From an uncultured Prevotellaceae bacterium (GTDB lineage Bacteria; Bacteroidota; Bacteroidia; Bacteroidales; Bacteroidaceae), in assembly GCA_902794405.1 (NCBI GenBank), contig CADBHI010000046.1, forward strand, positions 1-33,740: a DNA stretch of 33,740 bases. Reading direction: 5' to 3'. The notes beneath the pieces were generated by a model. It searched no databases, was not told the origin of the DNA, and saw only the letters and a list, made by a program, of their open reading frames with translations. The position numbers and the translations under genes were made by a program. Shown here in pieces: positions 16,527-24,836 of the stretch; positions within the stretch are counted from its first letter, which is position 1; the number at the start of each line of letters is the position of its first letter.

Positions 16527-17536
16527 AAAAGTTTGTTTTAATGGGGCTTATGGGGCTCATGGCGCTTATAGGGCTTATGGGGTGCGTCAACGAAGAAGAG
16601 TTTGACAACTCACCGCAGGGCAACCTTGATGCGCTGTGGAAGATTATCGACGAGCACTACTGCTTTCTAGACTACAAGCAACAAGAATACGGACTCGACT
16701 GGCAGCAGGTACATCAGAAATACCGCCAGCAGGTAACTGGTAATATTAACAACGAACAGCTCTTTGAGGTTTTAGGAAACATGCTGAGCGAACTGCGCGA
16801 CGGACACGTCAACCTCAGTGCCGCCCACGATTTTGCCCGCTACTGGCAATGGTTTGAAAACTACCCTGCCAACTTTAGCGACTCGCTCGAACGACGCTAC
16901 TTAGGCACCGACTACCGCATTGCCTCCGGCCTGCGCTATAAAGTACTCGACGACAATATTGGCTATATTCGCTATGAATCCTTTTCCGACGGCATCGGTA
17001 GCGGCAACCTGACCGAGGTGCTCAACTATCTACTTCTCTGCAGAGGACTGATTATTGACATTCGCAACAATGGCGGCGGCGACCTGACCAACGCCGAGAA
17101 GTTTGCCGCACGCTTCACCAACGAAAAGACATTGGTGGGATACATACAGCACAAAACAGGCCCTGGCCATCATGACTTTTCAGAAAAGGAGCCCCGCTAC
17201 ATCGAGCCCGCAGCAGCCCTACGATGGCAGAAACCCGTCTGCGTGCTCACTAACCGTCACGTCTTCTCTGCCGCCAACGAGTTTACTCTGTATATGAAAG
17301 CCATGCCTAACGTCAAGATTGTCGGCGACCGTACTGGTGGCGGTGCAGGCATGCCCTTCAGCTCATCGCTACCCAACGGCTGGGTGGTGCGTTTTTCGGC
17401 CGTACCCATGTACGACGCTCTCCATCAGTCAACGGAATTCGGCATTGAGCCCGACTACCCTGTTGAACTCCAATTTGAGGATGTCCTACGTGGCGAAGAC
17501 ACCATCATTGAGTATGCCCGCAAGCTTTTGCGGTAA
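16523..17536 (+). CDS. S41 family peptidase, lipoprotein
   Basis: A 337-residue serine peptidase of the C-terminal processing type. The lipoprotein signal, built of GLM-like repeats, ends in GLMGC (Cys21). The S41 core has LRDGHVNL (92-99), GLIIDIRNNGGGDL (175-188), the catalytic serine in NRHVFSAANEF (Ser249) and DRTGGGAGMPFSSSLPNGW (269-287). No PDZ domain is obvious, as in the short Bacteroidetes members of this family. The start overlaps the upstream gene by ATGA. It likely degrades or trims envelope proteins; the substrate is unknown. Confidence 0.9.
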   Translation: MKKFVLMGLMGLMALIGLMGCVNEEEFDNSPQGNLDALWKIIDEHYCFLDYKQQEYGLDWQQVHQKYRQQVTGNINNEQLFEVLGNMLSELRDGHVNLSAAHDFARYWQWFENYPANFSDSLERRYLGTDYRIASGLRYKVLDDNIGYIRYESFSDGIGSGNLTEVLNYLLLCRGLIIDIRNNGGGDLTNAEKFAARFTNEKTLVGYIQHKTGPGHHDFSEKEPRYIEPAAALRWQKPVCVLTNRHVFSAANEFTLYMKAMPNVKIVGDRTGGGAGMPFSSSLPNGWVVRFSAVPMYDALHQSTEFGIEPDYPVELQFEDVLRGEDTIIEYARKLLR

Positions 17537-17553
17537 AACTTTCCTACCTGAAA

Positions 17554-17585
17554 TTTGCACAGTTCACAAATAATGTGTACCTTTG
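17554..17585 (+). promoter_or_regulatory. Promoter of tRNA-Leu
   Basis: TTTG at 17554-17557, spacer 20, TACCTTTG at 17578-17585; the tRNA begins 45 bases downstream. Confidence 0.85.
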
Positions 17586-17629
17586 CAGCCGAATTCAACA
17601 GAAGCGGTCTTTTTAGCTATGTTTATTAT

Positions 17630-17711
17630 GCGCCTGTGGCGGAATTGGTAGACGCGTTAGACTTAGGATCTAATGTTTCACGGCGTGCAGGTTCGAGTCC
17701 TGTCAGGCGCA
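17630..17711 (+). tRNA. tRNA-Leu (anticodon TAG)
   Basis: An 82-base class II tRNA. The acceptor stem is GCGCCTG/CAGGCGC with an A discriminator, and the D arm GCGGAATTGGTAGACGC is typical of leucine. The anticodon stem TTAGA/TCTAA encloses CTTAGGA, giving anticodon TAG. There is a short variable arm (TGTTTCACGGCGT region), and the T arm has GTTCGAGTCC. CCA is not encoded. Confidence 0.95.
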
Positions 17712-17751
17712 CATTCCTTTCAGTTTTCTCTCACCTGCACGCAGGTCAACA

Positions 17752-20370
17752 CTATGGTGCCGCAATAGGACGGACGAGACGACCTATGTAGCGGCATTTA
17801 TTGTCAAACGTTCCATCAACAAATTTATGGTATTGCCAATCCATTCCATAGGCGAACGCACCACCTTCTTCACGTACATCTGATAATGTAGATGTCCAGT
17901 AGCATGCTTCATGATCGTTCCAAGTCTCCTTTCCGTATCGACAACCGCCGATGGGTAGTTTAATTGAGCCACCATTGGGGCCTGTAATTAGATAATAATA
18001 GTATTTACTATTCACTTCCTTGTATGAACATTTGTCCACCAGCTCCTGACACTGCGCACGAGTAGGCATTCGCCATGAATTACCCCATTTAACCTTAGCG
18101 ACATCGTATTGGGTGCCAGCGATATCGTTACCGATATTTATAAAAGTCCGATATTTCAATATCTTTGCATGCTTATAGCTATCAACATCGTATAATGATT
18201 TTGGTTCCGTTTCGCCCCATGCAAAATAATCGCCAACAGCTTCTGGAGTATTAGCCCCTACATTACAACAAGACCAGAGGGTGCCGGAAGGCAGACCGAG
18301 GTCAATCATGTGAGGATGATGATCGTCGGGACATTGCTTGTAAGCTTTGGGCTTTTCAGGCTCGTCCTTCACTTGCCTCATGAGGGTGAATTCTGTCATG
18401 ATATCGCTACCGCCTATTTTCTTCTCCTTAATATAGAGGGCAGCGGCTTTAGCGCTGAGAGGAATATTTTTCACACTAACCTGAAGGGTGTTGTAAGTGC
18501 TGACAGGCGTCTCACTTATAGGAACGGAAGAGACCATATAATTGCCGTCGGTAACTTTCAACTCCATGGTAATCTCACGTTTCTTGAACAGGTCCACAAT
18601 GTAATTGGCCGCATAATTAGGTGAGACGTAATACTCAATGTTAGCAGTACTACCAGTATAGCTGATGTATCCCTCATTGTCGGGCATGACCACGATACTC
18701 TGTACACGGTCACGAAGACGGGTCATGGCATCGTAGACAACAAGCTGGACGGTCTGGCCATTTCTCAAGGTGATGTTACACAGTTCGTTATCGACTATTA
18801 TATTCTGTATGATATCGACCGCAGAGCCTACATACTGCTTGATGACCTCGGTGTTCTGATCAAAGTAGTTGACAATGAGCTGGCTGATTATATCAACAGA
18901 AAACACCGTCTTATAGTTCTGCTCAAGGTAGTTGTAGATAATCTGCTCTATTACCTCGACAGAGATAATCGTATCCTTATGCTTTGTAATATAGTCGTTG
19001 ACGGCTTTCGAAATCACCGTCTGGTCGATAATGAGGTTGTAGTTCTTTGAGAAATAGTTAGTGACCACCTCAACAAGCACGTCGTGATTGAACACGGTAC
19101 TGCCGTTCAAGCGCATGTAGTTGTTGATGATTTCAACGAAGACATCCTGCTTGAATATAGTCGTGTAGTTGTTCTTTACGTAGTTGTTGATGATTTCTTG
19201 AATGAGCGTCTCATTGAAGATGGTAGTCTTGTTCTGCATCACATAGGTATTGAGCGCCTGTATCAGAATACTCTGACTAAACACCTGGACGTAGTACTTC
19301 TTGAGGTACTCCATGTGCAGCGTCTTGACGGTCTCTGTATTGAACACGACATCGCGATGCACGTCGATGTAGTTGGTGACAATCTGCGTGAGCAGCTCCA
19401 CATCGATGTAGTTCTGGTTATTCGCAATGAAGTTGTTGATGACTTCTAACAGTAGCTCCTCAGAGAAGATGGTCGTCTTGTTCAACTCGATGTACGAGGA
19501 GATGATTTCGTAGAGCACTTCGTTGTTTTCGAATATCTCGTTGTGCTCCTTAATGAAGTTGATAATGACATTGACCAACTCATCGACCCTGATGTTCGTG
19601 GTGATATACTCGAAGTTATACTGCTTGAATATCTTTTCCAACAGTTCATAGCTGAACAGACGAGTATAGTGCTCATCCACATAGTTAACCACAACCTCGT
19701 CGAGAATCCTGATGTCAAACAGCTGCTTGTAGTTCTGCTGGATATAGGTAGAGATCACCTGGTAGAGCATCTGCTTGCTGAAGATGGTGGTGGTGTGCTG
19801 ACTGATGTAGCTGTTGATAACCTGCATCAGCACCTGGTCATTGATCAGGACAGAGATATAGGTATTGATGTTTTGGAAGGTGACGCCACCATCTATCGAG
19901 ATGAACCATTGCTGCAGCGTAAAGTCATACTTCACTACGGGTACCCGCTCCGTCGTACGGATTGGCTTCCCGTCGCTGTCAGTATAGAGCTGGCCATTAA
20001 TAGTCCAGTAGAACAAGCCGTTCATCTGTATCATACTGATGGCGGGCATAGATGTGATGGTGCCGTCGGGCATTTTCTGCAACACTATCTTGCGACCATT
20101 GCTCAGAGTCAGCTCGTAACCATCGTCTGTGGTATTCACTTGGGTGATATAGAAGTTCTGCTCCACGGCTGTAGCCAGTACGGAGAGCTGGCTGATCTGG
20201 GTGTTCAGACCGGTCACCTGAGTCTCTAAGGTAGTAACGCGCTGTTCTATGCTGGTATGCTTGCTGTTCAGCTTGTCGATATCGTCCTGGAAGTCCTTGC
20301 CGCAGGAAGCCAAGAACGCCGACACGACATAAATAGCCAGCCAAAGCGCAATGTGATGTATCTGTTTCAT
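17752..20370 (-). CDS. Lipoprotein: DUF4988, sixteen 21-residue repeats, FISUMP domain
   Basis: Read from the ATG at 20370 (872 residues); an ATG four codons earlier is also open. Residue numbers here count from that earlier ATG. A lipoprotein signal ends at Cys27. A short coiled coil and DUF4988-type domain follow (about 30-175, DLQNDI-like heptads then TDDGYELTLSNGRKIVLQ). Next is a region of 16 repeats of 21 residues (about 179-510), then beta-rich linkers. The C-terminus is a Fibrobacter-succinogenes-major-type (FISUMP) domain (about 690-876: DLGLPSGTLWS, YFAWGETEPK, WRMPTRAQCQELVDKC, YWTSTLSD). The protein should stand on the outer membrane, the repeats forming a helical rod or stalk and the FISUMP domain a terminal head. 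Binding or adhesion is inference. It is downstream of and homologous to the gene at 20388. Confidence 0.85.
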   Translation of the reverse strand: MKQIHHIALWLAIYVVSAFLASCGKDFQDDIDKLNSKHTSIEQRVTTLETQVTGLNTQISQLSVLATAVEQNFYITQVNTTDDGYELTLSNGRKIVLQKMPDGTITSMPAISMIQMNGLFYWTINGQLYTDSDGKPIRTTERVPVVKYDFTLQQWFISIDGGVTFQNINTYISVLINDQVLMQVINSYISQHTTTIFSKQMLYQVISTYIQQNYKQLFDIRILDEVVVNYVDEHYTRLFSYELLEKIFKQYNFEYITTNIRVDELVNVIINFIKEHNEIFENNEVLYEIISSYIELNKTTIFSEELLLEVINNFIANNQNYIDVELLTQIVTNYIDVHRDVVFNTETVKTLHMEYLKKYYVQVFSQSILIQALNTYVMQNKTTIFNETLIQEIINNYVKNNYTTIFKQDVFVEIINNYMRLNGSTVFNHDVLVEVVTNYFSKNYNLIIDQTVISKAVNDYITKHKDTIISVEVIEQIIYNYLEQNYKTVFSVDIISQLIVNYFDQNTEVIKQYVGSAVDIIQNIIVDNELCNITLRNGQTVQLVVYDAMTRLRDRVQSIVVMPDNEGYISYTGSTANIEYYVSPNYAANYIVDLFKKREITMELKVTDGNYMVSSVPISETPVSTYNTLQVSVKNIPLSAKAAALYIKEKKIGGSDIMTEFTLMRQVKDEPEKPKAYKQCPDDHHPHMIDLGLPSGTLWSCCNVGANTPEAVGDYFAWGETEPKSLYDVDSYKHAKILKYRTFINIGNDIAGTQYDVAKVKWGNSWRMPTRAQCQELVDKCSYKEVNSKYYYYLITGPNGGSIKLPIGGCRYGKETWNDHEACYWTSTLSDVREEGGAFAYGMDWQYHKFVDGTFDNKCRYIGRLVRPIAAP
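18853..19848 (-). repeat. Sixteen 21-residue (63-bp) coding repeats
   Basis: A conserved aromatic residue (mostly the Tyr of an NNY motif) recurs at residues 192, 213, 234, 255, 276, 297, 318, 338, 359, 380, 401, 422, 443, 464, 485 and 506. Every step is 21 except one of 20. A consensus unit reads TTIFxxxhLxxIINNYhxxNY. Confidence 0.9.
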
Positions 20371-20387
20371 AGGGATAATCATTTAAT

Positions 20388-22379
20388 TTACTGGTCAATC
20401 GGAGTAAACGAAGTTGTGTAGTCAGTTCCACCGTAAGCTTTATCCTTCACTCGCAGGGCAATGGACTTGATATTTTCCGCAGCATCGATTGGAGCAAATA
20501 CTGTGAGCATCCCGTCCTTGGTAGCCGTAATGTTCTTTGGAGTTTCGTAAAGGTCCTTGAAATAGATATTGTTCTTTTCATCAAGCTCCAGGAACTGAAC
20601 ATCCAGCTCTTTACGAGTATATTTGTCTGCTATGATGGCAGCCATTTCTACAGGCGTGACCATATATGTAAGCTGAATGAATTTAAAGCCATAGGTGTAG
20701 CTGACGTGACCCTTGGCATTGGGCACCACAACGATGCTCTGCACACGGTCACGGATAAGGGCGTAAGTATCATAGACGGGAAGATAGATGATTTGTCCGT
20801 TGTTCAGCGTGATATAACAGCAGTCGTCTTTAACGCCAACCTCCTTGATGATACCCGAGTACTGGCCTACAACCTGCTGGATGATGGTCGTATTCTGTTC
20901 AAAGTAGTTAACAATCAGCTGGTTGAGAATGTCAACGTCGAAGATGGTAGTGATGTTCTGCTTCACGTAGTTGTTAACCACCGTACGCACAATGTCGATG
21001 TCGATAATGGTGGTTTGGTGCTCCGTAATGTAATTGTTGATGATCTGCTGGATGAACGTCTCATCGATAAAGAGGTTGTAGTTCACCTTGAAGTAGTTGG
21101 AGATTACTTCAAAGAGGATGGTCTCGTTGATGACGGTAGTCTTATTCAGCGTGATGTAGTTGTTGATAATCTGGTAGAGCATCTCATTCGAGAAAATCGT
21201 CGTGTAGTTGTTCTGCACATAGTTGTTGACAATCTCCATGATGAGCGTCTCGTTAAAGATGGTCGTCTTGTTCTGTATGATATAGTTGTTAACCACCTGA
21301 TAGAGAATATCCTGGCTGAATATCAGCATGTAGTTCTCCTGCACATACTCCTGAAGGATGGTAATAAAAGTCTGGTTGTTGAATATCACGTCCTGGTGCA
21401 GGTCAATATAGTTGTTGACAATCTGCGTCAGCAGCTCCACATTGATGAAGTTGGTGTTCTTCTCAATGTAGTTGTTGATGACCTGGGCGTTGATCTCGAT
21501 GTAGTTCTGGATAATCTCGAAGAGTATCTCGTTGTTGATGAATATCTCGTTGTGCTCCCTGATAAAATTAATCAGGATGTTGGTGATGATATCTACGTCA
21601 ATGTTCTTCGCAGCATACTCGAAGTTATACTGGTTAAAGAGCTTCACCAGCATATCATAATTAAATATGGTGGTGTAGTGCTGGTTCAGATAGTTCACAA
21701 TGACATTGTTCAGTACGGTCATATTGAACAACTTGCTATAGTTCTGCTGGATATAGGTCGTAATAATCTGGAACAGCATCTCCTGGCTGATCAGGGTTGT
21801 ACTGTGCTGGCTGATGTAGTTGTTGATGACCTGCAGCAGCACCTCGTCGTTGATGACGATAGAGGCAAAGACGTTCAGATTCTGGAACGTCATACCGCCG
21901 TCAACCGAGATGGTCCATTGGTTGATAGTGGTGTTGTAGCGCACAATAGGGGTCTTCCCCGTTGCTGGTATCGGCATTCCGTTCTGGTCGGTAACGAGCA
22001 TGCCGTTCACAGTCCAATAGTGCACATTGTTGATGACTGTCATACTGATGTAGGGGGCAAAGCTCAACGTCTTGTCAGGACCATTCTGCAGCACAATCTT
22101 GTGGCCATTGTTCAACGTCAGCTCATAGCCTTCATCGGTAGTTTTCACAGCGGTAACATAGAAACCGCTCTCCACGGCAGTCGCCAGTTTTGAGAGGGCA
22201 GAAAGGTCAGTGTTCAACTGCTTCTCCTGCGTCTCCAGGTTAGTCACGCGTTGTTCGATGTTAGTGTACTTAGTGTTCAGGTCGTTAATGTCGCTCTCAA
22301 AATCCTTTGCGCACGACGACAAACCAATCAGGGCGGCCATTGCAACAGTCAGCAGGCCAATGTTTTTAAAGTTTTTCAT
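20388..22379 (-). CDS. Lipoprotein: DUF4988 with 21-residue repeats
   Basis: The start at 22379 gives 663 residues and a good lipoprotein signal (MKNFKNIGLLTVAMAALIG, then LSSC). A frame open to 22448 lacks a signal and would begin upstream of the promoter. A coiled coil and DUF4988-type domain come first, then the same 21-residue repeat as in the downstream gene, then a beta-rich C-terminal part that ends without a FISUMP domain. The two proteins align closely through the N-terminal domain, repeats and linker, so they are tandem duplicates that differ in their ends. The stop is 17 bases before the next start, so they are co-transcribed. The function is unknown; a surface stalk or scaffold is likely. 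Confidence 0.85.
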   Translation of the reverse strand: MKNFKNIGLLTVAMAALIGLSSCAKDFESDINDLNTKYTNIEQRVTNLETQEKQLNTDLSALSKLATAVESGFYVTAVKTTDEGYELTLNNGHKIVLQNGPDKTLSFAPYISMTVINNVHYWTVNGMLVTDQNGMPIPATGKTPIVRYNTTINQWTISVDGGMTFQNLNVFASIVINDEVLLQVINNYISQHSTTLISQEMLFQIITTYIQQNYSKLFNMTVLNNVIVNYLNQHYTTIFNYDMLVKLFNQYNFEYAAKNIDVDIITNILINFIREHNEIFINNEILFEIIQNYIEINAQVINNYIEKNTNFINVELLTQIVNNYIDLHQDVIFNNQTFITILQEYVQENYMLIFSQDILYQVVNNYIIQNKTTIFNETLIMEIVNNYVQNNYTTIFSNEMLYQIINNYITLNKTTVINETILFEVISNYFKVNYNLFIDETFIQQIINNYITEHQTTIIDIDIVRTVVNNYVKQNITTIFDVDILNQLIVNYFEQNTTIIQQVVGQYSGIIKEVGVKDDCCYITLNNGQIIYLPVYDTYALIRDRVQSIVVVPNAKGHVSYTYGFKFIQLTYMVTPVEMAAIIADKYTRKELDVQFLELDEKNNIYFKDLYETPKNITATKDGMLTVFAPIDAAENIKSIALRVKDKAYGGTDYTTSFTPIDQ
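20892..21857 (-). repeat. 21-residue coding repeats with one shortened unit
   Basis: Counting from the upstream ATG at 22448, the key aromatic lies at residues 211, 232, 253, 274, 295, 316, 327, 347, 368, 389, 410, 431, 452, 473, 494 and 515. The 316-327 step of 11 shows that one unit lost ten residues in frame relative to the paralogue. Confidence 0.9.
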
Positions 22380-22405
22380 AATGAATTGTATTACAAGCGA
22401 TGGTG

Positions 22406-22436
22406 CAAAGTTACAAAAAAAAGTCGGAAGTGCAAG
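22406..22436 (-). promoter_or_regulatory. Promoter of the repeat-lipoprotein pair
   Basis: Minus strand CTTG (22433-22436), spacer 19, TAACTTTG (22406-22413), 26 bases before the ATG at 22379. Confidence 0.75.
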
Positions 22437-22514
22437 ACTTTCGAACATTTTTTTACGTGTATATGCTACTAATATATTGTCTGGAACCGTGATTCTTAAG
22501 AATAAACAATTGAC

Positions 22515-22577
22515 AAAATTGCTCCGCCATCAGCTATAAATCCCTGACTCTCAGCTAATTCATGGCGGAGCAATTTT
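22515..22577. repeat. Hairpin element, copy 1
   Basis: AAAATTGCTCCGCCAT (22515-22530) and ATGGCGGAGCAATTTT (22562-22577) are perfect 16-base inverted repeats around a 31-base loop containing CCTGACTCTCAGC. It ends in TTTTCTT and could act as a terminator on the plus strand, but it also resembles a mobile palindromic repeat. Confidence 0.75.
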
Positions 22578-22668
22578 CTTGTCTCTCGCTTTTTGAAACT
22601 TTCCTCTCTCACTCTTCACTCCGAACCTTCACCATTTTTTCATGCCGTTTTTACTCATGCCCTGTGCC

Positions 22669-22795
22669 CACTAAACGACCCCTAAGCCCCCACTAAACGA
22701 ACCTGCCACTTAAGTTCCTTCTATCTACCACTTAAGTCGTAGTATTTTGCGACTTAAGTTCTAACAGCTTCCAACTTAAGTCGCAGATCCGTTTA
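22669..22795. repeat. 22-bp phased array of ACTTAAGT palindromes
   Basis: The perfect palindrome ACTTAAGT begins at 22708, 22730, 22752 and 22774, exactly 22 bases apart, with unrelated 14-base sequence between copies. Just upstream CACTAAACGA occurs at 22669 and 22691, again 22 apart. Spacing of about two helical turns puts all copies on one face of the DNA. Confidence 0.85.
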
Positions 22796-22905
22796 CCGCC
22801 TTCTCTCCATCCTTTTACTGCCCTCTCTCAACCAGATTGCTGTCCCTCATCCCGTCACAATCCCACCTCATTCCCGTCCTCCATATTCCAAATCCCATCC
22901 ACCAG

Positions 22906-22967
22906 AAATTTCTCCGCCATGATAATCCTGACAGTCAGCCACTTACACCGTATAGCGGAGAAATATT
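22906..22967. repeat. Hairpin element, copy 2
   Basis: ATTTCTCCGC (22908-22917) pairs with GCGGAGAAAT (22955-22964). The interior carries CCTGACAGTCAGCC, matching the CCTGACTCTCAGC core of copy 1 after the same CTCCGCCAT arm, so the two are members of one repeat family. Confidence 0.65.
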
Positions 22968-23027
22968 GTTTATGGATTAAATAGATAAATATCAATACTC
23001 TGGAGTATTGGATAAAATTATTGAAGT

Positions 23028-23062
23028 CGGACACTTTATGTCCGTTCCTTCCCATATCTTTG
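23028..23062 (+). promoter_or_regulatory. Promoter with CGGACA-N5-TGTCCG operator, copy 1
   Basis: CGGACACTTTATGTCCG (23028-23044) is a perfect inverted repeat with six-base arms. TATCTTTG (23055-23062) follows after 10 bases. No -33 TTTG exists at the usual distance; the palindrome occupies that place. The ATG of the first island gene is 32 bases past the -7 element. Confidence 0.8.
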
Positions 23063-23093
23063 CACCCAGAAACTTAAAATAGAGGGTAAAGAT

Positions 23094-23831
23094 ATGAAAC
23101 AAGACAAAGATTTAGTATTCTTGGCCAGTTGCCAGAACGACGACCTGCGCACATTGTGCGACATCCTCACCTATAATAATAAAGGTGAGATAAGGCTGAG
23201 TGAACAACTGACAGATACTGATGCCTATCTCAACTGTTATCCAGACAGAATGAACATGATGGCAACAGAGATTGCAAACGAGTTACGAAAGTATGGCAGT
23301 AATACAGTCAGGACGATCTGTCGAAAGGGAGAAGCAGACAGTTATGAGACTATCGTTCGACGAGTATGCAAAAGGATGGGCGTTAAAGTGAATGACTGCG
23401 ATAATACCGCAATTATGGAGCGTGAACTGCTGACAACTATCTGCGAACAGACTACCAGCAAATTGTCTGACGAAGAACTGAGAAAACTGGCCGACAAGGC
23501 AGGTATTCCCCACAAGAGTTTGAACCATCAGATGCTTGTAACTGCCATCTTGTTTGCTATCCGCAGAAACACTTACTTGCTGACAGAGATGATTTATTAT
23601 GTTACGTCACGAATTGCCAGTATGTTGTTAGGTCGCTGGATTGGTATGATGGGCATGAGTGCTGTCAGTCGATATTTGGGAATGGCAGCAGGCCCTATAG
23701 GATGGACTCTCTTGGCAGGGTGGACTATCAGCGACATTGCCTCTCCTGCTTATCGTGTGATGATTCCTGCTGTTATTATGGTCGCCTCGATGCGCTTCCG
23801 TCAGACAGCACTATTAACCCAAAAGATATAA
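23094..23831 (+). CDS. YaaW/DUF3944 family protein (first copy)
   Basis: A 245-residue protein. The N-terminal DUF3944-like segment reads DKDLVFLASCQNDDLRTLCD, followed by LTDTDAYLNCYPD and ELRKYGSNTV. The middle is helical with SDEELRKLADKAGI, and the last 60 residues are hydrophobic and glycine-rich (GPIGWTLLAGWTISDIASPA, then YRVMIPAVIMVA). This order matches E. coli YaaW (UPF0174), whose function is not established. A second copy lies at 27638, sharing the same opening and the same SPAYR/GPAYR-type end, which suggests the two copies belong to one system. It opens the island behind an operator-bearing promoter, and the M48 gene follows after one base. Membrane insertion of the C-terminus is inferred. 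Confidence 0.85.
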   Translation: MKQDKDLVFLASCQNDDLRTLCDILTYNNKGEIRLSEQLTDTDAYLNCYPDRMNMMATEIANELRKYGSNTVRTICRKGEADSYETIVRRVCKRMGVKVNDCDNTAIMERELLTTICEQTTSKLSDEELRKLADKAGIPHKSLNHQMLVTAILFAIRRNTYLLTEMIYYVTSRIASMLLGRWIGMMGMSAVSRYLGMAAGPIGWTLLAGWTISDIASPAYRVMIPAVIMVASMRFRQTALLTQKI

Positions 23832-23832
23832 A

Positions 23833-24615
23833 ATGATAAAGGCAAGTGACATCATGCATCCGGAAGATGCCAAAGCACTTCAGATGCTCCGAAAGATAAA
23901 GGGCTTCGACGAATTGATTCGCGCCTCGATGGAATATGGCTACGAACAAGTGTTTCGTGGTGAAAACATGGGCTTCATGGTTAAAGTCAACAGTAGGAAC
24001 TTCCCAGAACTCTATCAGGCATTCAAAGGTGTTGTGAAACGTGTGGGCATCCGCGAACCAGAACTATATATCTACAACAATCCAGTAATGAATGCCTACA
24101 CATACGGTGAAACCAACACCTTTGTTGCTTTTAGCAACTCACTAATTGAGAAGCTGACGATGGATGAAGTGCGCTCCATCCTGGCCCATGAGTGTGGCCA
24201 CATTCTCTGCCAACATACCTTATATAATACGTTGCTTCGTACTATCGAGGAATTAGGTACTTTGCTGCAGCTAATTTCCTGCGCTGCCCTTGGCCCTATA
24301 TTAATGGCTATGCAGTATTGGAGTCGAAAGAGCGAACTCTCTGCAGACCGCTGTGCTGCGGCAGTAGTCGGTGAACGAACATTCCAAACGGCTATGCTGA
24401 AACTAACATGCGGAATGTCCACTATTCAGGGTAGCCCCTATCAATTAGTAGAGCAAGCCCGCGAATATCATCGTTTTGAGAACGACACTTGGTGGAACCG
24501 CATCCAGCAGAACTGCCGTATCGCTTTCAATAGCCATCCTCAGATGTGCGAACGTGCCTACGAGATAGACCGTTGGAAGGACTCGTGGCAGTATAGAAGA
24601 TTAAGAAACCAATAA
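23833..24615 (+). CDS. M48 family zinc metallopeptidase
   Basis: A 260-residue metallopeptidase with zinc motif HECGH (119-123) and a downstream third ligand Glu168 in SELSADRCAA, where the SADR pattern is typical of M48 (Ste24/HtpX-like) enzymes. Only one hydrophobic stretch (about 143-162) lies between these motifs, fewer than in HtpX, so it may be peripheral or soluble. The N-terminus (RASMEYGYEQVFRGENMGFM, then VNSRNFPELY) is shared by cytosolic M48 proteins. It starts one base after the YaaW-like stop, so the two are translationally linked. A role in cutting membrane-associated partner proteins of the same island is inference. Confidence 0.9.
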   Translation: MIKASDIMHPEDAKALQMLRKIKGFDELIRASMEYGYEQVFRGENMGFMVKVNSRNFPELYQAFKGVVKRVGIREPELYIYNNPVMNAYTYGETNTFVAFSNSLIEKLTMDEVRSILAHECGHILCQHTLYNTLLRTIEELGTLLQLISCAALGPILMAMQYWSRKSELSADRCAAAVVGERTFQTAMLKLTCGMSTIQGSPYQLVEQAREYHRFENDTWWNRIQQNCRIAFNSHPQMCERAYEIDRWKDSWQYRRLRNQ

Positions 24616-24625
24616 GAAGAAAATT

Positions 24626-24781
24626 ATGAAAAGAATTATCACAATTATCAGTGCCGCAACAACAGTGTTAGCATTTTACAACGAAGCAATTCGAGCTGGG
24701 TTAATAGAACCCATAGAAATCAAGCCACTTTCATTGACACTTTGGAAAAAGGAAAAAGAAGATGACGGCGGAAGAATCTGA
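24626..24781 (+). CDS. 51-residue membrane-anchored peptide
   Basis: Starts ten bases after the M48 stop with AAGAAGAAAATT upstream. The product has a basic start and hydrophobic segment (MKRIITIISAATTVLAFY), then IRAGLIEPIEIKPLSLTLW and a charged tail KKEKEDDGGRI. It could be a single-pass membrane peptide or a small exported peptide. No family recognised. It is the last gene before the candidate structured RNA. Confidence 0.65.
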   Translation: MKRIITIISAATTVLAFYNEAIRAGLIEPIEIKPLSLTLWKKEKEDDGGRI

Positions 24782-24822
24782 AAAAAAGTCCGTGCTTTAT
24801 GTACAGTTTTCAAAAATATGTT

Positions 24823-24830
24823 GTATCTTT
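24823..24830 (+). promoter_or_regulatory. -7 element ahead of the structured leader
   Basis: TATCTTTG followed by TGG. Transcription would begin near 24837 and produce a leader of about 220 bases before the ATG at 25059. No perfect -33 box is present. Confidence 0.65.
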
Positions 24831-24836
24831 GTGGCG

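Larger units (their letters stand above)
22437..23027. other. Gene-free boundary region with repeats
   Basis: No supported gene. The region contains two related hairpin elements (22515-22577, 22906-22967) and, between them, a pyrimidine-rich stretch (about 22578-22640) and an array of short palindromes at 22-bp spacing (about 22669-22795). It separates the minus-strand lipoprotein genes from the plus-strand accessory island. Confidence 0.8.

Noticed and set aside
19543-20229. 228-residue plus-strand frame opposite the second repeat lipoprotein
   Set aside because: Same effect of the repeat and the N-terminal domain coding; the sense strand has lipoprotein signal and domains.
20706-22193. 495-residue open frame on the plus strand opposite the repeat lipoprotein
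   Set aside because: It is the antisense of the 63-bp repeats; the repeated codon pattern keeps this frame free of stops. It has no promoter or signal of its own.
22669-22795. CRISPR array
   Set aside because: Only an 8-bp core is repeated, intervals are 14 bases, and no cas gene is visible.
24787-24803. Fourth copy of the CGGACA operator
   Set aside because: GTCCGTGCTTTATGTAC is only loosely similar and lies about 20 rather than 11 bases from the -7 element.
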